Source: Vanessa cardui
Lineage: Eukaryota > Arthropoda > Insecta > Lepidoptera > Nymphalidae
Length of the DNA stretch: 64,000 bases
Direction: 5' to 3'
NCBI RefSeq assembly: GCF_905220365.1
Contig: NC_061126.1
Coordinates: forward strand, 9,238,001-9,302,000
Position numbers and translations under genes: made by a program. The notes under the pieces are model-generated. The model searched no databases. It was not told where the DNA came from and saw nothing but the letters and a program-made list of their open reading frames with translations. Each line of letters starts with the position of its first letter. Within the stretch, counting starts at the first letter, position 1. Below are positions 22,620 to 35,665 of this stretch, one piece after another.

Positions 22620-22830
22620 ATCATATGTGAATCAGCATGACCGGAAACTTCGCCATGTTGGCTCACCGCCGCCATGTTTATCGCGTTCCGGAAGTTGCGC
22701 GCGCGCCGACCGTCTTTAGACATCATTTCCACAAGTCAAGCGGGACACGAGTCGGAAATATACAGCGGTTATTTTGGGTACCGACGTTTTTCCGCATCGT
22801 GTAGACATCGGCGGAGTTAATCATATATTT
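22620..22830. promoter_or_regulatory. ETS + YY1/Pho-like islet
   Basis: The order is CCGGAAA (22641), CGCCATGTT (22651-22659), a second CGCCATGTT (22670-22678) and CCGGAAGT (22688-22695), all within 55 bases and followed by a CpG-rich run. CGCCATNTT is the core of the YY1 motif and contains the Pho GCCAT core. An 80-codon minus ORF (22490-22732) overlaps but has no homology I recognise. Confidence 0.5.
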
Positions 22831-23109
22831 GACGACGGTATCCATTTTATTTATAGAGAAAACTGCTCCGAATATATTTAGAAACACGTTATTTTGTCTG
22901 AGCTGTTGTTGGTGGCAGTATATGCGTAAGTCTTGAGCGTGAATAATTCTGTTTTCCGATACGTAAATTGGTATCGTTAGAAGTTTAATAATAATCGAGT
23001 TTATTGGACTGACTAATTTCGTTACAACACTGTTTATAGGATAAAAAAATTAAGTATTTTTAACCAAATAATATCACGACAATTGCTGCAACCCAATTAA
23101 GTAACCTAA

Positions 23110-23141
23110 GGCTATATTAATATTCTTATATTAATATAGCC
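23110..23141. repeat. Perfect 13-bp inverted repeat
   Basis: GGCTATATTAATA (23110-23122) and its exact reverse complement (23129-23141) flank six bases. It is an AT-rich cruciform-prone hairpin of unknown role. Confidence 0.6.
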
Positions 23142-23524
23142 ATCTTATATAAATACGTTAATCCGATTAAGTATTCTTTCAAAAAATACATAAGACTGGT
23201 TACGCTTCTTGTTGTAGTTGTAGAATTATCCGAAAACACTGAGTCAATCGACGAGACAACATTTATACTATGGCAAAAATTAATAGCTACACTCTTATTA
23301 TTTACAAACTTTGCATTCAATACCGATAAGGTAACAACTTCCGATTGTGTTAACATGACTGTATTGAATACGTGTGCTGGTATCAAACAATAACAGTGAG
23401 TACGAATTTGTCGCTCCATAGATCGATGCTAATTACATTTTTGATAGTGTATTGATAGTTATATAATATATAGAGACAACATTAAGCGGACAGATGTAGC
23501 ATATTTAAATAAATTATAGTACTA

Positions 23525-23757
23525 AGTTAGTCCAGTGGCTCAAAAATGTCAATCATAAACAAAGGTCGCAGGTTCACATTCGGACAAGCTGCACTGTGTT
23601 TTTATGTGCATAATTTATATTTATAATTCATCTCGTGTTCAATGAAGGGAAACATGGTTGGGAAACCTGCCTGAATAAGTTGAAATTCGAACCACCAGAC
23701 TATCCTCTTCCCAAAAAAAGGAGAATCCTTCATACAATTGAGGGAAAATAACAGGCT
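23525..23757 (+). mobile_element. Decayed tRNA-derived SINE
   Basis: Starts with a CCAGTGGCTC remnant of the A-box region, has GGTTCACATTC in place of the B box, continues with 'aattcatctcgtg' and 'gggaaacctgcc', and ends at AACAGGCTGTT. This is the same order as the 40171-40510 copy, with many substitutions. Confidence 0.6.
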
Positions 23758-23874
23758 GTTAATTTTACTGAGTTAAGTTTATTTTAAACTTATGTTATAC
23801 ATCAAAAACTACTCCAGTTTGATGTTTAGATTCGATATGTCATTTTATACATGATATGATTAACGTTTGAGTGG

Positions 23875-24060
23875 TACGCGGTGCGCGAGCGCACGGAGGT
23901 TGTGAAGGAATGTGGTCTGACTGGAGCGGGATGGGGCGGGAGGTTGAGGGACAAAGGCTCTGGAACTGGTTTCGCTTCCTGTACGTGTCGGATGTCCTGC
24001 GGCTTCCTGCCCTTACCCCGCCCACCGCCAGCCACGCAACGGGTTAAGAAACTGCAGGGC
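23875..24060. promoter_or_regulatory. GC-rich islet with Sp/KLF-type boxes
   Basis: GGGGCGGG (23933-23940) and CCCCGCCCACC (24016-24026) are Sp/KLF-class sites in one of the sharpest GC peaks of the window. Overlapping ORFs in three frames on both strands reflect base composition rather than coding. Candidate enhancer or promoter of a non-coding transcript. Confidence 0.4.
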
Positions 24061-24099
24061 TGCAAACTATATAGTCTTCTTATTTCAGATAAATAATTT

Positions 24100-27000
24100 T
24101 CAGTTTCATCTTTATGTTATATGTCATCATACGCTCGTTATAAAAATACATTTTATGTGGAATATATACAATCGTGGAAGGCGATTGAGGTACTAAAATC
24201 ATTCGTATTTACAATAAGAAGAAACAGCACGGATAATAAAATATGGAAGCTTGTAGCATTGCAAGTGTACTGATTAAGGTCATGAATTTATAAAATGTTA
24301 GAAATAAATCTTTTCCGTAGTTAATTCCTACTTCTGTACCTACTTATAAATAAAGATATTATTAATTAAGAAAAATATTGTAAAGAAATTCAATCAACAT
24401 TTATAACCATTTAAAAAACATTAAAGCTATAGGTTACCTTAATGTTATATATTAGGTTAATGAGACTAGTTGTTAAGAGCTCAGAAATGAGGAAACATTT
24501 TGATACTATTCCAGTTTCATGTCATTATTATAATATTGTTTTATATCTCGAGAGCTATTGGTCAGTACAACAGTATACGTAATTTTATATCAGTAATGGT
24601 TGCTTTTCAGCAGAATTGACACTGAAACTTAATCAGTCAAACATAGTCAATGATAAGACGTCAATCGTTTTCAATACATTGAGTTGCCATACATTTATCC
24701 GCTTTCGCAATGTCGACTTTTGTAATTACAAAAGTCCTATCATACAATTTTCGAAATATCAGTGATACTCGTAACTAATCACTACGTCTATGAACGGATA
24801 CATCATAATAGTTTATAAGGTATAAATTAAACTGAGATTTTGATACAGTTTTGTCAGCCCTGAACCTCAGAGGCAGGACACGCACGATTGAGGACAGTCT
24901 CTTTGTTTTTATTGCGCTGTGGTCACTGTAATATAACACCAGAGCTGTCTCCGGGATTATCTGGTATATAGTGAATTACTCTACTGTGATATCTTAACTC
25001 GATACTTCGCTATTGTAATTCGTTGCTATGTATTATGTATATTTCATTTATTTATATTTAATGCAAATTCTGTAAATAATAGATCATGTCTTAGGTATGT
25101 TAAAGAAAAGTTTGCCAGTTATTTCAGAAAAAGAGTCTGTAGAGTTGCTAGAATATATAATAATATATTATAAAATGATGGCACGCAACAAATATTTAAA
25201 TTAAATTTAACTATACTTAACGTAATATACATAAAAATTAACCCGCACCCTCAATTAAAACAATAGTTACTCTTAATATATAACGTAGTTAAATTCGTAG
25301 TATTTTCTTAAATTAACAGGAATAAACTAAATGTTAAGCTTCCACTGGCTTGGAGCTTAAATTCTTTTGAGAAAAATCGGCAAGCATTTCGGTAGTTACT
25401 TTCTCTCATCTGATAAAAATATAAATAAGTATCGAATAAAAAAATCTACTAAAATCAATGAATACTACACTCCACGCTTTTTGTTATGTACACATTTTTT
25501 TTATATTTAATTCCAATTGTCTAAAAATTATTTAGTATATACTTGGTATATCAAAATATAATAACTTGTGTTAAACATTGAAGTTGCAATAATATTTATT
25601 TTTGTTGTGTCTTTCAGAACGAAATTATTATATTAGACAAATATTTATATTTTTTGTTACTCAAATTCGATATATATTATATGACTTTGATCCTATTTAT
25701 TTTATAAGGTTTAGACTTCATTTTTGTCAAATAAATAACTTCTTTTGTTTGAATAATATAATCATTTTTTTATACAAATGTGCCAGTTTATTGCCTGACT
25801 GCTAAAAAGGTTAGAAGCTTATTCCACTATGCTGCGCATTAGTGGATTTACAAGCAGACTGAGTGTTCTTGAGCCTATGGCGGAAGATTTGAGGGGTGGC
25901 AAAATTGGAGACATTTTTTGTCGACAAAGAAAAACAAGACAGCATGAATAAAATTCATAATTGAAGAAAGGAGGCTTCGAGTAATTTAAAGAGTATTTTT
26001 TATTTCATAAATAAATAAGGAATTGAATTACTGACAATTGTGGAAGTAAGATATAACCTAGCTTATACTTTAGAAATATGGCGGACGATATAGTGGAATA
26101 TTAACGATCATGCAGATTTCCTCAGGATGTTTTCCTTCCGAACAAAAGATTAATTATAAACATTACACTTAAAATGCAATGGTGAAACCATTGCAAAAAT
26201 AGCGATCTCGGTTAAGATCCGCGTAAAGACTACATAATATATTAATAGGTATGCTAGAGATGCTATTCATATAGATTAATTTATCGATAAAATACGTTTC
26301 ACAGATTTTTATTAATAGCATTTTAACTTAAGAATTATGTACTTCCTCTATGTAAAATTAATACGAACATGAAGCTCGAACCTCCTTGCGATAACAGCAT
26401 TACGTGTTCGTAGAATGCAGCCGCCATTGTTGATACTATGGAAGGAATTTGTAAATAAATAAAGATTAACTCACTTACAGCAATAATTGTTTCATAATAA
26501 ATTATAATTTATTGATTTTGTAATCTCAACTTGTTCGTGTTGCACGTGCATTGCATTTTTGCAAATGTAGTAAAATCTTCTTGGATAAACTGTTATGTAA
26601 GTGTCATTTAACACTAAGATCAATCAATTGTTATTAAGAAAAACATGTAAATTTGACACGGCAAATTTGACTCTATAGAATACGCAAATTTATTTATCTT
26701 TATATCGTTGCCAAAGCAAAAGTCAACTAACAATAATTTCCTTGTTTTACATTTGTATTTTTCATTTTTATGTATAAAAAATAAGATAACAGAAATTAAT
26801 GTTAATATGTATTTTTATTATTTGGAAAAATAAACATAAGAACACAGATACGAGAAACGTATACATATAATATTACAATACACACAATAGACGGCATACG
26901 TGTAGCATGAGTAATGTTTAAAAATATATACGCTGTAGCATCCGTTTCCTCGATTTTAAGTCTCCACGCACCGGTAACAATCCACTGAAACAATGCCAAA

Positions 27001-30000
27001 CATTTCCTTATCGTCACTTAGTTTCCATATACAAGGCCTATGCCAAGGTCTCTGCTTTCTAGAGACAGGAACGGGCTTAGATGTTAAACTTAATAACAAT
27101 CCTAGCAACTACGTTTTAAGTTACAACGCAATCAAGAATTAATTATAATTTAGACCTACATATATTGTAATACTTTTTCACCATAGGCCGAAATTAAATA
27201 TAATGATAAATCTTCTTATGTAATATGTTAAGATAAGACAACGTTATATAATAGTATAAATACTCGGAACTGGTGTGCGTCATCAGTTTATCATATTATA
27301 CATCGGTTTTCTACAATAGAAAAAATATATATAAATTAAACTAAATTTGTTCATTTTACGAAAGAAAAATTCTTATCAATTTAATCTCAACATTACTATA
27401 CTGACTTATTCGAAAATATTATTATAGGAAAAACACTTATAAAGCATTTCTAGTTTATTTTAAATAATATTTTATAATTCAAAATAATTTAATTCCTTTG
27501 GGATAAGGAAAAGTAGCAAACAAAATTCGATTAGAGTTAATCTACGATTGCATCATGAAGTTTAGAAAAAACTGCAGGCCGATTAAATGAATGGAATGAA
27601 GCCGGACATAGTGGTTCACACAATTAACAGCACTTCGCAACTATTTTATTATTACGAGTTATTTGTTACGACTCATCTTAAGCTTCCTTAAGAGACAGGA
27701 TACAAACTGGGTCTCAATAACAGAAACCAGTTTATTTCCCGGACTTAGCTTGCACAGATACAGTATCAACTTTTTTATTGCTAGTGTTGTTAGTTTTATG
27801 CGTCATCATTTTTTTATACTCACATATTTAAATTATACATTGAGTGTATTTGATAATTTAAAAATTATATAATATAATTACTGATTTGATAAACATTGAA
27901 AGTTCGACAGTGACAATGTAAAATTGTATATTTTATTTAATTTAATTTACTTAATTCTTAAAAAATAAGTCAGTTTCAATTTTTTTTTTCAAAATTCTGA
28001 AATGTTATCAATCAATATGCTTGAAAAAAATATCAACAAATTAGCGCATATATCTATATTCTTAAGATAAGTTTTCGTTTGGTATAACGAATTGTAATGT
28101 GTGATCAGTTGGGTTCAGTGTTATTGATTTCACAAGAGCCACGTGAAATGTACCTGTGACTCAGAAATTGGTGTGAAGTGAGGTTGTTTAAACGGAACTT
28201 AGGTAACATATAAACAGTACAACGTATAATGTCTTTATCACTTTTTTTATTCCTATATTTGTATCTAGCAACTTTGTACTCTCTTTTACTGGAAATACCT
28301 TTTTAAATTTAGCGTTAATGTTTAATTTTACCTTCGTGGTATTTTTAATCATATCCCCGGTTGTAATTAATACTTAATTTAGTTTTCTTTAAATCTAATG
28401 ATAAATGAAATCTAATTAATACACAAATTCTCTCGGTACAATCAGTATACATAGAATCAGTTAAGCAGTCTGTTTTAATAATTTCATCAAATTAATAATT
28501 CTATTTATTTAATAATCTGTACATCTATCATGTGTGTGTGTATATAATATATGTGTGGGAGATAATAAATAAGTATAGTATATTTGTATTCCGAAAAGAC
28601 TGACAATTGAACAATATTGTTTTCTGATTAACGTATTAAATATTTTTTTAAATATTACATTGTAATCTATTAAAGCATTTTAAGTCCAAGGAATAATTAA
28701 AGACGAAGTGACAGTCACTGATTAATTTTTCAAACCTAAATAAATATTATGATATCCATACATTAGTAAAACATTTAAAACAGGAAAGACGGCAATTTGA
28801 CAACCGGATTAATAGTTGTTATGTTAAAACGAGTAAAAACAAAATAAATCTCCCTGTAATATTAGTACTAAACATCAAAATTGTCGAGCAAAGTATTTCC
28901 TTCACCTGTTTATTATAATGTACAGTAAGTACTGTACGTATAGCCAATGTTAGTGCAAAAGAGAACAACATAAGTGTAGTTCAACTTGGTCGTAACTTTT
29001 TTTGGTAAATATAATTATCACTCCCTTTCCGTATTGTTTAAGTGCTTATTTTTTAATTGAATTTTTGCAATGTTTTATGTTATTTTTTACGCTTTGTAAA
29101 CAAACGTATTAAGGTTCGAACACGTCTCCAAATTGGAAGCAAAGCGAAAGTGAAGTCGGAATCACCTGTTAGACTACGGCTACACCTGTGAGTGTGTAGT
29201 CCTATTTACTATGTCAGCTAACAATAATGTACTTATAAATAAAGAGGTTTCGTTATAGTCATATCGTGTTATCGCATATGATTAGACGTGACTTATATTT
29301 GAAAGCTATGAACTTCAAATTATTAAACTATACACATTCGAATATCAATAATGTATGTAAAGGAATATGAATTTTTGTCCAGCGATGGTTTGCCCGTTCA
29401 CATATGGTAAGGAAATTATTATTTATACACCTTCCATAATATTTCGGAAGAAGTTAATTTTAACGTCTATCGGATGTAGAGTCGTGAAATCTTACGCTAA
29501 ATAAGTTTTTGTGACTCATTTTGTATAGAAAGATAAGTTAAATTCGGAACCTCTATTTAATTCTACAATTTTATATATGATATAACACAAACAAACCTTG
29601 TGCTTGTAATTATCTCTTAGACAAATCATACGTTTTTGAGGATACTGCGACCTCTTAAATATGTATATAGATATCAATAAAATGTACTTTATCTAATATA
29701 ATACAAAACAAATACATATCTTGTATTCCAGCAATAATCTCACAAATATTTAATACGACATAGCTGTTCGATTCGAATCGGTTGGACTAGTTTAGCATGA
29801 AAAAAGTTGTATTTTGTTATTATTCAACAAATTTGATTATTTTTAAAAGAGAGTATGAAACGATGTCAAATTATAGTACTTATTAGTTACTTTTGCATCC
29901 TCTTTTTCGTTGTAATCTAAAGATAAAACAATCAAGGAAATGGAATATACGATATCAATAAAATTTTCGATACGCTATCTCAAGCATAAAAAATGCTCTA

Positions 30001-30050
30001 GACGTGTGTGTCATAAATTTCTTTTCATTTTATTTTTGTTTACATTTCGT
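24100..30050. other. Long non-coding AT-rich stretch
   Basis: No ORF over 71 codons and no recognised domain. TGGAAGT lies at 26041-26047 and GAGGAAGT on the minus strand at 26341-26348. A faint SINE fragment (minus strand, about 26109-26175: 'catgcagatttcctcaggatg') is visible. A short GT/AT microsatellite lies near 28532-28560. Otherwise I see nothing structured. Confidence 0.45.
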
Positions 30051-30054
30051 AAAT

Positions 30055-30190
30055 TTAAATCTGCCTCACAATGGCAGACGTGCAAATAGGCCATCTGACG
30101 GGTCAATGCGTCGGCAACCATGGGAACTAAGATTATAATATATTCTATATCGTGTCTGTAATTACACAGGCTCACTCACACTACGAAGAT
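30055..30190 (-). repeat. Copy of the window-start repeat family
   Basis: Reads 'gcctcacaatggcagacgt', 'caaataggccatctgac', 'ggcaaccatgggaactaag', 'ttacacaggctcactcac'. The final segment corresponds to positions 30-50 of the window, in the same orientation. Confidence 0.6.
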
Positions 30191-31359
30191 AAACATAACA
30201 ATACAAAGTAAAGCGTTGTATGTTTCGTGGTAGTATAATAGATGAGTAGAGAATAGATGTTAACTAATATGAGATGCATTATCAAAAAATCAAATCAAAA
30301 ATTACTAATAAATTTTAAAAATATTCACTTTTCTACTTGACGAATCTCTTCAACGACAGTTTCTAAAATATAAAATAATTGTACCGCAATATACGAAACT
30401 AATTTACACATTATAAGATGGAATATTAAAAAACAATACCTACTAAAATGGTTTAAAATGGTATTGTATCGAAAACGATATTTGCAAAAAATAATCTTTT
30501 AATACGATAAGAATTATCTTCGTTTTCAAGATTATCGACATCCTGTATACGTGAACGGAAGTCGTCAATAATTTGATATCTTAAGACTAAAGATATTACA
30601 TTATTGGTCCTTATGAAATTGGTCACGCGCTTTGAATATAGAAATCAGGGGCGTCGACTGCGGCACGCGATACTAATGTCGCTCTCTTCTGCCCTGAGAC
30701 TAAAACAATGTGATTTCTAAGTTGCTAATAAAGAAAGAAAAAAACCTGTGATCGTGCTAAGGAATGTTTATCATACGCATTTTATAAATCCTTAAACAAT
30801 CTCTTTTAGGCAAAGGATTTCTAGTGACAGTGTTTGATTCAGGCTTGAACACCGCTCCTCCAAAAGTATACGAACTGTTTTGTGACAAATCTTCTAGTGA
30901 AATAAATAAATGCAAGAATTACATTAACTAAAGCAAAATTAATAACATTTGCTTAAATACAGTAATACTATAATATATTTACTTTTATTATTAGCAAACA
31001 TTCCAAAAGAAAAAAGAAATATCATATGTGTAATTTTCCATAATACATTTTAATATTCCATAATAATTTCAATTATGAACTCTGTTATGAAATAACAAAA
31101 GATTTTCAAAAAAAAAAAAATTCTATTGTAGCAGGTCATTTTGTCTCTTTCTAGGATGTCTTAACTTATTTAATTTATCTGCAATTCTTATCCAATTGAA
31201 ACCAAACCTGCACGAATCATGACAAAAGGTTCGTATGTTAATTACGTATGTACAATAAATTATATTGTATAATAATTTTGTATCTAATTAAGTTATCGTT
31301 ACAAATTTTCCCCGTGAGTAAAACAAATTATTTATGTGTGTTAATAATAAAACTGATAA

Positions 31360-31480
31360 TGAGCACTTCCACAAACAGGACGATATGTCGATCATCCAGG
31401 CCGCTGTCAGCGCTGATAAGCGTTATCTTCGTACGCGACCAGCTGTCCCGGAAATTGTTGCGAGCGCTTGACGTCACTGC
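31360..31480. promoter_or_regulatory. Islet with GTGGAAGT and a perfect CRE
   Basis: GTGGAAGT lies on the minus strand at 31365-31372 and the CREB/ATF palindrome TGACGTCA at 31469-31476, in a GC-richer patch. ORFs on both strands overlap it, which argues for composition-driven ORFs. Candidate enhancer. CGGAAGT at 30556-30562 is the nearest strong ETS site. Confidence 0.4.
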
Positions 31481-31841
31481 ACTTTGCGATTTAAATGCTA
31501 TCATATAGGAATTATAGACTTTTCCCATTAGCTCATTAGAAGACTTATGAATGTGTAATGAGTAATATAAATCGTGTATGGTGTAACTTTATTTTTCCGT
31601 ATTTTAAATCATGTGATATTGATATTTTAAATTATATGATATTCTTTAGCTTAGATTATTTACCTAAGATGATGAAATATAAATAGAACTTTGTGCTTCA
31701 AGGAAATAATGTAGTAATGTTAGTAATTTATTTAAGAACAGTTCAACACAATATCAAGAATATATAAGAATAGTTGTAAAGGATTTTTAATAATACTTTG
31801 TATATTCTATCATCCGCAATATATTTATAAATAAATCAAAG

Positions 31842-32100
31842 GCGAGTAAATGGACTAGTTGGTAAGCCCACATACCAACTCATAGAAGTCGACACTAAGA
31901 AATATTTCATTACTTAACCTCACAGCGAATGCGTTACTAACCACGGGTCCTTCGCAAGTCCCTCGAGCCTGTAATAACACTAGTGCACTCAGACTTCAAA
32001 CTGAAACACAACAATGCAGTCTTTTTGTTTGGCGGCGCAATAATTGATGAGTAGGTGGTATCTACTCAGACGGGTTTGCAAAATGTCCTACGAGTAAGAT
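31842..32100 (-). repeat. Decayed, near full-length copy of the window-start repeat family
   Basis: The segment order includes 'cagacttcaaactgaaacac', 'gatgagtaggtggtatctac' and 'tcagacgggtttgca', which I know from the widespread lepidopteran repeat. It abuts a second repeat type at 32150. Confidence 0.5.
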
Positions 32101-32149
32101 TATATTATTAGAATATGATTATATTTACAAATTAACTTAAAATATTACG

Positions 32150-32300
32150 TTGATAGTTTCCAAAAAAGTTGCCTATGTCCTTTCTCGGGCTCCAGACTAT
32201 TTGTGTACTAAATTTAATTTTAATCGGTCCAGTAGTTTTAGCGTGAAAGCGAGACAGACATACAGAGTTACTTTTGAATTTATAATATTAGTATGGGTGT
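32150..32300. repeat. Fragment of a second widespread repeat (… 'gcctatgtcctttctcggg' …)
   Basis: Contains the characteristic series 'gcctatgtcctttctcggg', 'actaaatttaattttaatcgg', 'agcgtgaaagcgagacagac' and 'ataatattagtatgg'. The same series occurs at 39920-40112 and 45887-46075 and reversed at 47465-47655. The family is common in butterflies; I do not assign its class with certainty. Confidence 0.6.
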
Positions 32301-32399
32301 ATGGATTAAAACTATGTAATGAAGTAATCTCTTGAAAATGAAAATATTAATAAATCCGTGAAATTAAATAAAATTCAGTTTATTATTTTTTATTTATAC

Positions 32400-33840
32400 C
32401 TTTGTATTATATATATACAAGTTGTTTATAATCGCGTGAACGATTATTGCGATACACGTGCAGAATAAATACCTATAAGTCATAACATAATGTTGTGATG
32501 TATGCGAAAGCGGATAATTAACATTTAAGAGTTTATGGACAATTTTTACTCACGTTTCGTGTTGCATAAAATATCGTCATGACGAAATACATACTGTAAC
32601 GTTTATGTAAATTTACTTTTTTAGATTCATTAAAATCTAAAATACTTTTTACAGCAAAGCAACCCTAAAAGAAAGATATCTTTATTATTTCATCTCTATT
32701 AAGATATAAGATCACAGGTTGCTTTATACATTAGAGATTTGTTTATATATTACCATTATGTAACTTAGGAGAAATATAATACAGTAAAATTTGAAAATAT
32801 TGATATTAAAATATTTCATAGTGTATTAGTTTTCTTTATGATAACATAGATATTGACCTTCTCTGAAACAACTTTCCTTTAAATACTCGGGAGGTCAAAT
32901 CCATAGACATTTTTGAAAGACTCGTAAAAGATCACTTTTTATCTCAAATGGCTTATCACCAATAATTTATTTTATATTTATTCTTTTCTTTTTCTATTTC
33001 TCGTTATGTTTGTCGACTTATCGTTTATATTCGTACTTATTATAAATAGTGTGTATTTAGTTTATATACTTGTAGTTTTATGTTTTGATATTATAATTTT
33101 GTTAATATACACTATGTTTATTCAATGTTTACATATATATTTATTAGTTTTAATTATAAATGTTATTTTATTTATTATTACAGCATCACCCATTCCATAT
33201 TCTATGACTTATAATTTACACCGTTTGTTGCCTGGAAGACATCTCTGTATGATAAGTCGCCAAAATTGTACGCTTATTTTCTTTAAGTTGTATCCATGTT
33301 TTATTTATTTATTTTCTCTTTGTGGTTTACAATATAATGTATAAATTCAATTAAGTAAAGTAAAAGAGTCCAGATAGCTTAAAAGTCAGATAGTTTCAGT
33401 TCTGGCTATTTGTGTTCAAATTAACAATTTATTTAGTATGTCTGATGAAATCTTCTATTTCTTTATATTAATTATTGGATCAGTGCGTTGAAAGAAACTC
33501 TAAGAAATCCGCTAAGATTTGCTCTGCAGCAATTTTGCATTAATACGATATTGTTAATGTGCTATCAAAAGGCTTCTATTTCTCCCTTCAAATTTGAACA
33601 CAGCTATATAAAAAATGTTCGGTAGTATCATAAATTTAACGTGGGTGGTACATACACAAATGGTCTTGAAATTAACCCCTTGATTTTCAAATGAAATAAA
33701 AAATAAATATGACTTCGTACTGTTGATATACTTGATATATTTTTACGTTGACGTATAAAAATGCAAGACATTGCCTTAAAATTGATTAGATTGGTCAATT
33801 CGAATTCGTAGTAATAAATAGAGTATATATATAGGAATTG
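32400..33840. other. Non-coding AT-rich stretch
   Basis: The 112-codon plus ORF at 33006-33344 consists almost only of I, L, Y, V and F codons in extremely AT-rich DNA and matches no known family. No other structure is apparent. Confidence 0.45.
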
Positions 33841-33863
33841 TGATACGATGAGATGAGATGTCC

Positions 33864-33911
33864 AAAGCGGAAGGGTGACGAGACGGTGACCGCAACCAAT
33901 TGCTTCAATTG
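33864..33911 (+). promoter_or_regulatory. Composite module A: AAAGCGGAAGGGTG … CAATTG pair
   Basis: AAAGCGGAAGGGTG (33864-33877) is followed by a RUNX-type GACCGCA (33888-33894) and then CAATTG at 33897-33902 and 33906-33911, spaced 9 bases start to start. The same 14-mer and the same 9-base CAATTG pair recur at 34481. Candidate cis-regulatory module. Confidence 0.5.
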
Positions 33912-34480
33912 CGAAAAGAAATCAAGTCTTACTTGTGTGCGGGTCTTTGTGCGCATGCGTGTGCTAGATGAGCTTAATTTGTGATGGACAGTTCGAATAA
34001 TTTTAACAATGTCGTTTGTGCTTTATTAGTATTTGTTACGCAATGGTTTATTCTATAAATGTATATTTTTAGATCAAGTTTTTTGATATACCTAATGTGT
34101 TGAATTTGTTGTATTTCTTTATCATTTTAGGGTTTTTTTTAATTTATGGACTATAAGCTATCCAATTTATGTTGTAAGACTAATTTTTAAGCTATATATA
34201 TTTTAGTATGTACATACGCCAAACTTGGATTATTATTATTATAGTTAATTATTTTAATACAAAATACGTTTAAATTCAAAGTACTACCTACCTATTATGT
34301 TTTCTTTTTAATGTTTTTAATTCCAAGTACAAGTAAAATTGTAAAGTATCATTTCAGATGTCTCAAGTAAGTCAGTGAGCTCTAATTAGGTGTTTAATTA
34401 AATAAATGAAACTAAAATGACAATACTTGTTGAGTTTGTTGTTTGAGCGACAGATGTTAGTGGATGATGACGATAGTTCG

Positions 34481-34519
34481 AAAGCGGAAGGGTGGCGGTG
34501 TGTTCAATTGGCACAATTG
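34481..34519 (+). promoter_or_regulatory. Composite module B: repeat of module A
   Basis: AAAGCGGAAGGGTG (34481-34494) is followed by CAATTG at 34505-34510 and 34514-34519, again 9 bases apart, in the same orientation as module A. The distance between the 14-mer and the CAATTG pair differs by 9 bases from module A (24 versus 33). The flanks are not similar, so this is not a simple duplication. A 74-codon minus ORF overlaps but is not recognised. Confidence 0.5.
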
Positions 34520-34639
34520 TCAGTAATTGTGGGCGGAATGTCCGGGCGCGTCGCGAGCCGTCGATGCTAGGGATGTATGTTTGATTATTGAAGGAAAATA
34601 TATGATACGTTTTTGTCGACATCTTTTGAAGTACTCAAT

Positions 34640-35480
34640 AGTAGGATTTGAAATTGGAACTCAACGAAATCGTTTTTTTTATGGATAGTGATTATGTTTT
34701 TTATTATTTTTTGCTAAGAGGGCACAGATTATTCCCTAAATGATCTCGTTAATTTTTAGATAATATATTGAAGGTACAATTAAATAAGTTTATATGCTTT
34801 TTACCATTTTTATGCTAATGTATTAAAACATAAAATATTACCAAAATATAGTCTAGCAACTCTAGAGTATGTCAACCCTAACTGACACCCGTCTGCTCAA
34901 ACGCACACCATGTATATCACAAAAACGTATCAAATACATTCCTACTGTCTGTGTGCTGAATGTAAGAGTGTGAGAGACATTGATAAAAGTCGGTTTGATT
35001 TGCTTTTATGATAGTCTGGGTTTTAGTTATTAAAATAAAGATAACCGTTATCTTTATCTTTCTACCCGGATATAATATTTCGCTTCAGTGTTTGCAAATA
35101 CGAAATATAGTATTTTTATAACTATTGCGTCATTACGACTAATTAATTTTCTTTGTATCAATACCCTAGCCATGTTGTCTTCGGTATAAATATTATGAAG
35201 GTTACATATTAGAATTCGATAGTATTTAATTAATTAAGGATATAACGAAGAGGAAATCGGTTTCTTATAGCTATTTCAATTCCGTGCCAACTTTAGTCAA
35301 TGTAATGTAATAAATAACTAAAGCTATCTTAGCAATCGTCGCTTGGCGCTATTAAGGTAGATTAAACAACATTGGAATCCGTTGTGCGTCAAATTATAAA
35401 TCACTAATCAAATTTCGGTCAAGGTAATGTGTGCTACGATGACACAACGAGCTTACTCTATATTTTTGATTCGAATATTA
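34640..35480. other. Non-coding AT-rich stretch
   Basis: No ORF, repeat family or site cluster recognised. Confidence 0.4.
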
Positions 35481-35485
35481 TTATG

Positions 35486-35665
35486 TTTTTTTTTTTTTTT
35501 GTTATGGCATAGGTCACCTGATGGAAACTGAGTACCACCGCCCATGGACATCTGCAACACCAGGGGGCTTGCAGGTGCGTTGCCGGCCTTTCAAAAAGGA
35601 GTACGCTCTTTTCTTGAAGGTTCCCATGTCGTATCGGTTCGGAAAAACCGCCGGCGAAAGCGTTA
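35486..35665 (-). mobile_element. Poly(A)-tailed dispersed repeat fragment
   Basis: Fifteen T at 35486-35500 would be the poly(A) tail of a minus-strand retroposed element. The body reads 'ggcataggtcacctgatgg', 'accgcccatggacatctgc', 'ggtgcgttgccggcctttc', 'gtacgctcttttcttgaag', a series I recognise as one of the commonest lepidopteran repeats. The class (SINE or LINE 3' end) is uncertain. Confidence 0.7.

Noticed and set aside
33006..33344. 112-codon ORF resembling a membrane protein
   Set aside because: Almost all residues are encoded by AT-rich codons in very AT-rich DNA; no start context, splice partner or family match.
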